Of a stretch of 64,000 bases of DNA, positions 61,918 to 64,000 are shown piece after piece. The translations under genes were made by a program, and so were the position numbers. Within the stretch, counting starts at the first letter, position 1; every line of letters starts with the position of its first letter. The stretch is from Bradyrhizobium sp. 186. Lineage in GTDB: Bacteria; Pseudomonadota; Alphaproteobacteria; Rhizobiales; Xanthobacteraceae. The DNA is taken from positions 5,456,001-5,520,000 of the forward strand of contig NZ_CP082164.1 of assembly GCF_023101685.1 (NCBI RefSeq). The letters run 5' to 3'. Below the pieces are notes generated by a model that was not told the DNA's origin, did not search any database, and saw only the letters and a list, made by a program, of their open reading frames with translations.

Positions 61918-62269
61918 AGTCGGAAACCTTCTTGTCTGCCTCGCCGGCCTTTGCCTCGGCATCTGCGCGGAGCTTAGCCGCGACGTCCGCCGATCGCTTT
62001 TGCGCGTCGAGTTCCAAATCCTTGAACGCGAGATCGGTCCTCGCCTGGGCGAGAGCAGCGCTTTCGTCGGCAAGACGATGGCCGACACACAGTCCGATCA
62101 CGAACAGGAGGAGCAGTGCGACCAAACGGGCGAGCGGCACATAAGCGCCGATCACGGGGAAGCGATCGAGGAGTGGGGCGAAGCCGATCACCAGCGCCGC
62201 GACCAGGACGAGGCCGAGCGCCATAAGTGTCAGATCGGACGTCGCGATCGCCCATAGCAGCCACGTCAT
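61829..62269 (-). CDS. Rz-like inner-membrane spanin
   Basis: The 146-aa protein has membrane helices (LMALGLVLVAALVIGFAPLL and LARLVALLLLFVIGLCVGHR) then a long periplasmic coiled coil (LADESAALAQARTDLAFKDL ELDAQKRSADV). This fits an i-spanin, but with two helices rather than one. It starts four bases past the endolysin stop. The rz1-like gene begins inside it. Confidence 0.78.
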   Translation of the reverse strand: MTWLLWAIATSDLTLMALGLVLVAALVIGFAPLLDRFPVIGAYVPLARLVALLLLFVIGLCVGHRLADESAALAQARTDLAFKDLELDAQKRSADVAAKLRADAEAKAGEADKKVSDYEAELAKRPENDACALDGGDVDRLRGIAK

Positions 62270-62272
62270 GGA

Positions 62273-62776
62273 TCAGTCCTCCCGGAGACACCAAGGCCGC
62301 TCGCCCCACATTGCATCCGTGCGGCGGTTGTAGAGACCCTGGAGAAACTTCCCGTTCGCGTTGACGTATTTGACCATCGCGTCGCAGGCTTCCCGCACGC
62401 GGCCGGCGTTGAGGTCACGCGCGATAGAGGTGTTGCAAACCTTGGCCGGGCCGAGGTTCACGGCGAACGAGGCAATCGCCGCCTGCCGGTGCGGCGGCAT
62501 CGTCGGCAGCGAAGGAACGCACAACACCACCTTGTCAGCGTAGCGTTCCGCGACATGCGAAAGCTCCGCTTGGCATTCCTCCTTGGTGTACTTGTCGCCC
62601 ACCTTGAGCCACGGCCAATCGTAAGTGGTGATCCCGCCGCACACGGTAATGACGCCGGGCGGATCGAACGGCAGGTGAACCGCCACAAGGTTCATGCCTT
62701 CCCAATGCGAGACGAGCACGCCCGCGAGCACTGCGCCCGCAGCAGACAAGCCGACGTGTTTCTTGGTGATCGCCAT
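62273..62776 (-). CDS. GH24 endolysin, lysozyme type
   Basis: The 167-aa protein starts MAITKKHVGLSAAGAVLAGV LVSHWEGMNLVA, with the catalytic glutamate in HWEG, then PGVITVCGGITTYDW, the family's T4-lysozyme-like E-8aa-D/C-5aa-T region. The hydrophobic N-terminus could serve as a signal-arrest-release sequence. It cleaves peptidoglycan between MurNAc and GlcNAc. The gene starts on the last base of the upstream stop (TAATG). Confidence 0.88.
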   Translation of the reverse strand: MAITKKHVGLSAAGAVLAGVLVSHWEGMNLVAVHLPFDPPGVITVCGGITTYDWPWLKVGDKYTKEECQAELSHVAERYADKVVLCVPSLPTMPPHRQAAIASFAVNLGPAKVCNTSIARDLNAGRVREACDAMVKYVNANGKFLQGLYNRRTDAMWGERPWCLRED

Positions 62777-62994
62777 TATTCAGCCCCCGGCTGTTTGAGC
62801 ACGCGCGCGAGACCGAACGCCGCCGAGAGGACGACGCCGCCGAGCACGTAGAAGGTGGTCGGGATTTTGTCCGCGAGCGCCGGCCAGACCATCACGGCCC
62901 CGCCCACGGCGCTCCAGAACAGCCCACTGCCGATCGCGATCCGCACCGACCAGAGGCGATGCCACACGCGATCATCGATCATTCGGAAATTCAT
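62776..62994 (-). CDS. Putative holin, DUF7940-like
   Basis: The 72-aa protein (ATG 62994) starts MNFRMIDDRVWHRLWSVRIA and has two membrane helices (IAIGSGLFWSAVGGAVMVWP and TFYVLGGVVLSAAFGLARVL). Its size, topology and position before the endolysin suit a holin or antiholin. Coupled to the endolysin by TAATG. Confidence 0.72.
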   Translation of the reverse strand: MNFRMIDDRVWHRLWSVRIAIGSGLFWSAVGGAVMVWPALADKIPTTFYVLGGVVLSAAFGLARVLKQPGAE

Positions 62995-63044
62995 AGTCGC
63001 GACCTCGTTGAGAGGCCGCACCATGGACCGGCAACGGTTGCCGG

Positions 63045-63290
63045 CTAAACTTGGGGGATGTGGTTGAGCCCGCCCGCGAGGATGAACTTGACACCAGCGG
63101 CGACGAGCAACGCGACGCCAAGCCAGATCAGTTTCGAGAGGTGGCCGTTCAGCCGGTCAACGCTGCTTTCGATCCGCTCCAGCGACTGCTTGATATGGGG
63201 CTGTTGAGCTTCCAGGAGAACGACGCGCTCTTTCATGTCGTTAAGCCTCCCGTGCAGCTTTTCGATTTCCGCCCGCGTGAATTCATCCAT
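63045..63290 (-). CDS. Coiled-coil membrane protein of the lysis cassette
   Basis: The 81-aa protein has an N-terminal coiled coil (AEIEKLHGRLNDMKERVVLL) and a C-terminal membrane helix (LIWLGVALLVAAGVKFILAG). It is the first gene of the leftward lysis cassette and resembles holin-like accessory proteins. The role in timing is inferred. Confidence 0.7.
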   Translation of the reverse strand: MDEFTRAEIEKLHGRLNDMKERVVLLEAQQPHIKQSLERIESSVDRLNGHLSKLIWLGVALLVAAGVKFILAGGLNHIPQV

Positions 63291-63429
63291 GGTGACGCGC
63301 CCAAGCCCAGATTGTTGCCTCGATCGCTTCTATGCGGGGAATGGTTGGCTTTACGAACGTCGGGCTTGCCCCGGCGAGGGTTCCCATGTAAGGACGCACG
63401 TTGGGGTTGATCTAGCTGGGGTTGTGATA
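63291..63429. other. Divergent gap between lysis cassette and SGNH gene
   Basis: This 139-bp gap should hold the promoters of both units. A GTTGTGATAAT sequence just before the SGNH start resembles one arm of the prophage operator but has no partner arm. Confidence 0.45.
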
Positions 63430-64000
63430 ATGAGACCTGCAAACACAATGCGGGCGGCTTTTCTCGTCTCTCTGCTTTCATGCGTCATCGCGTGCGCAGG
63501 CGTCACCGTTGTACTGGATCGGTTCGAGAAGCGGTTAAAGGTCGCTGGGGCCGACCTCGTCAACGTCACGACCAGAGCGGACAAGATTGCCAGTTCGGTC
63601 GCCGCGCTTTCGGATCGCATCGAGCATCTATCGGACGAGATCAGGTTTTCCGCGCCGGCCGACCTCGGACATAAGCACACCGCCATCCGCCAATTCGTCA
63701 TCACGAGCAATCTTGCCCAGGTAGACGCCCCTATCATTTTCGTCGGCGACAGCATCACCGAGACGGCGCGGCTCCCGGCCTCACTGTGCGGGCACCCTGT
63801 TGTGAACGCGGGGGTCGGCGGCGCGTCGTCGAGTTCATATCTTGCATTCGGCAAGTCCTTCCTTAGCGAAATCAATGCACCCCTGATCGTCGTCGCTCTT
63901 GGCACGAATGATTCGCAAATCGGCGCGCGGAATGCTCCGCCGTTCGCCGGCTCCTACAAGCGACTAATCGAGTTCCTAAAAACGCGCGCGGCCGCGTTGG
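63430..64000 (+). CDS. SGNH/GDSL hydrolase, truncated by the window edge
   Basis: The visible 190 residues start MRPANTMRAAFLVSLLSCVI, a signal anchor, then a helical segment with DKIASSVAALSDRIEHLSDE. The SGNH core has FVGDSITETARLP with the catalytic serine, then NAGVGGASSSSYL (oxyanion glycine and asparagine) and VVALGTNDSQIGA. It probably hydrolyses an ester on cell-surface glycans. The frame is open to the right edge. It could be a lysogenic conversion or tail-associated gene. Confidence 0.8.
   Translation, partial: MRPANTMRAAFLVSLLSCVIACAGVTVVLDRFEKRLKVAGADLVNVTTRADKIASSVAALSDRIEHLSDEIRFSAPADLGHKHTAIRQFVITSNLAQVDAPIIFVGDSITETARLPASLCGHPVVNAGVGGASSSSYLAFGKSFLSEINAPLIVVALGTNDSQIGARNAPPFAGSYKRLIEFLKTRAAAL

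Noticed and set aside
63351..63905. 184-aa leftward ORF at the right edge
   Set aside because: It is opposite the SGNH hydrolase frame, which has clear catalytic motifs.

Overview
This window looks like a chromosomal segment of a GC-rich alphaproteobacterium, most likely Bradyrhizobium or a close relative in the Nitrobacteraceae. The evidence is the gene neighbourhoods (yajC-secD-secF with a phytoene/squalene-synthase-like gene, serS-surE-pcm next to tatCBA, trmFO), small DUF1127 and SPW proteins, and dispersed palindromic repeats of the rhizobial type. No rRNA, tRNA or CRISPR array was seen.

Region 1 (1-13.7 kb) is accessory and decaying. A 2634-bp IS66-family element (143-2776) sits inside an ATP-dependent DNA ligase gene with a perfect 8-bp target duplication. 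It is followed by a secreted hypothetical protein, a DUF3303 protein and a leftward three-gene cassette (coiled coil, 70-aa protein, HExxH peptidase). A Cache-domain gene comes next. The region ends in a leftward integrative element (HTH proteins, a primase-helicase, an excisionase-like protein and a 416-aa tyrosine integrase). Three genes here are each broken by what looks like a single missing base.

Region 2 (13.8-49.7 kb) is mostly core chromosome. It holds an AAA ATPase, a PPC/DUF296 protein, an acyl-CoA synthetase, a 1.86-kaa adhesin with embedded tail-collar domains, an outer-membrane beta-barrel, two GNAT proteins, a lytic transglycosylase, trmFO, a kinase-like protein with an adenylate-ligase-like tail, a CAP protein, a class V aminotransferase, threonine ammonia-lyase, the Sec accessory operon, a DUF815 ATPase, a degenerate LytM protein, pcm, a response regulator, surE, serS and tatCBA. 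Gene remnants (DUF3828-like tail, TPR piece, deleted VOC gene) lie between the intact genes.

Region 3 (49.8-64 kb, running off the right edge) is an apparently intact temperate prophage next to tatA. It carries a tyrosine integrase, a leftward replication operon (Cro-like regulator, helicase, winged-helix protein, Ssb, VRR-NUC nuclease, CHC2-primase/VapE), and a rightward recombination operon (XRE repressor, RecE-like exonuclease, RecT, small proteins). A leftward lysis cassette (membrane proteins, GH24 endolysin, overlapping Rz/Rz1 spanins) and the start of an SGNH hydrolase follow. Five copies of a 19-bp palindrome, TGTTGYG-N5-CRCAACA, sit upstream of the main prophage transcription units, one exactly in the spacer of the Cro-side promoter. 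I read this as the prophage's immunity operator regulon, and it is the most distinctive unannotated signal in the window.
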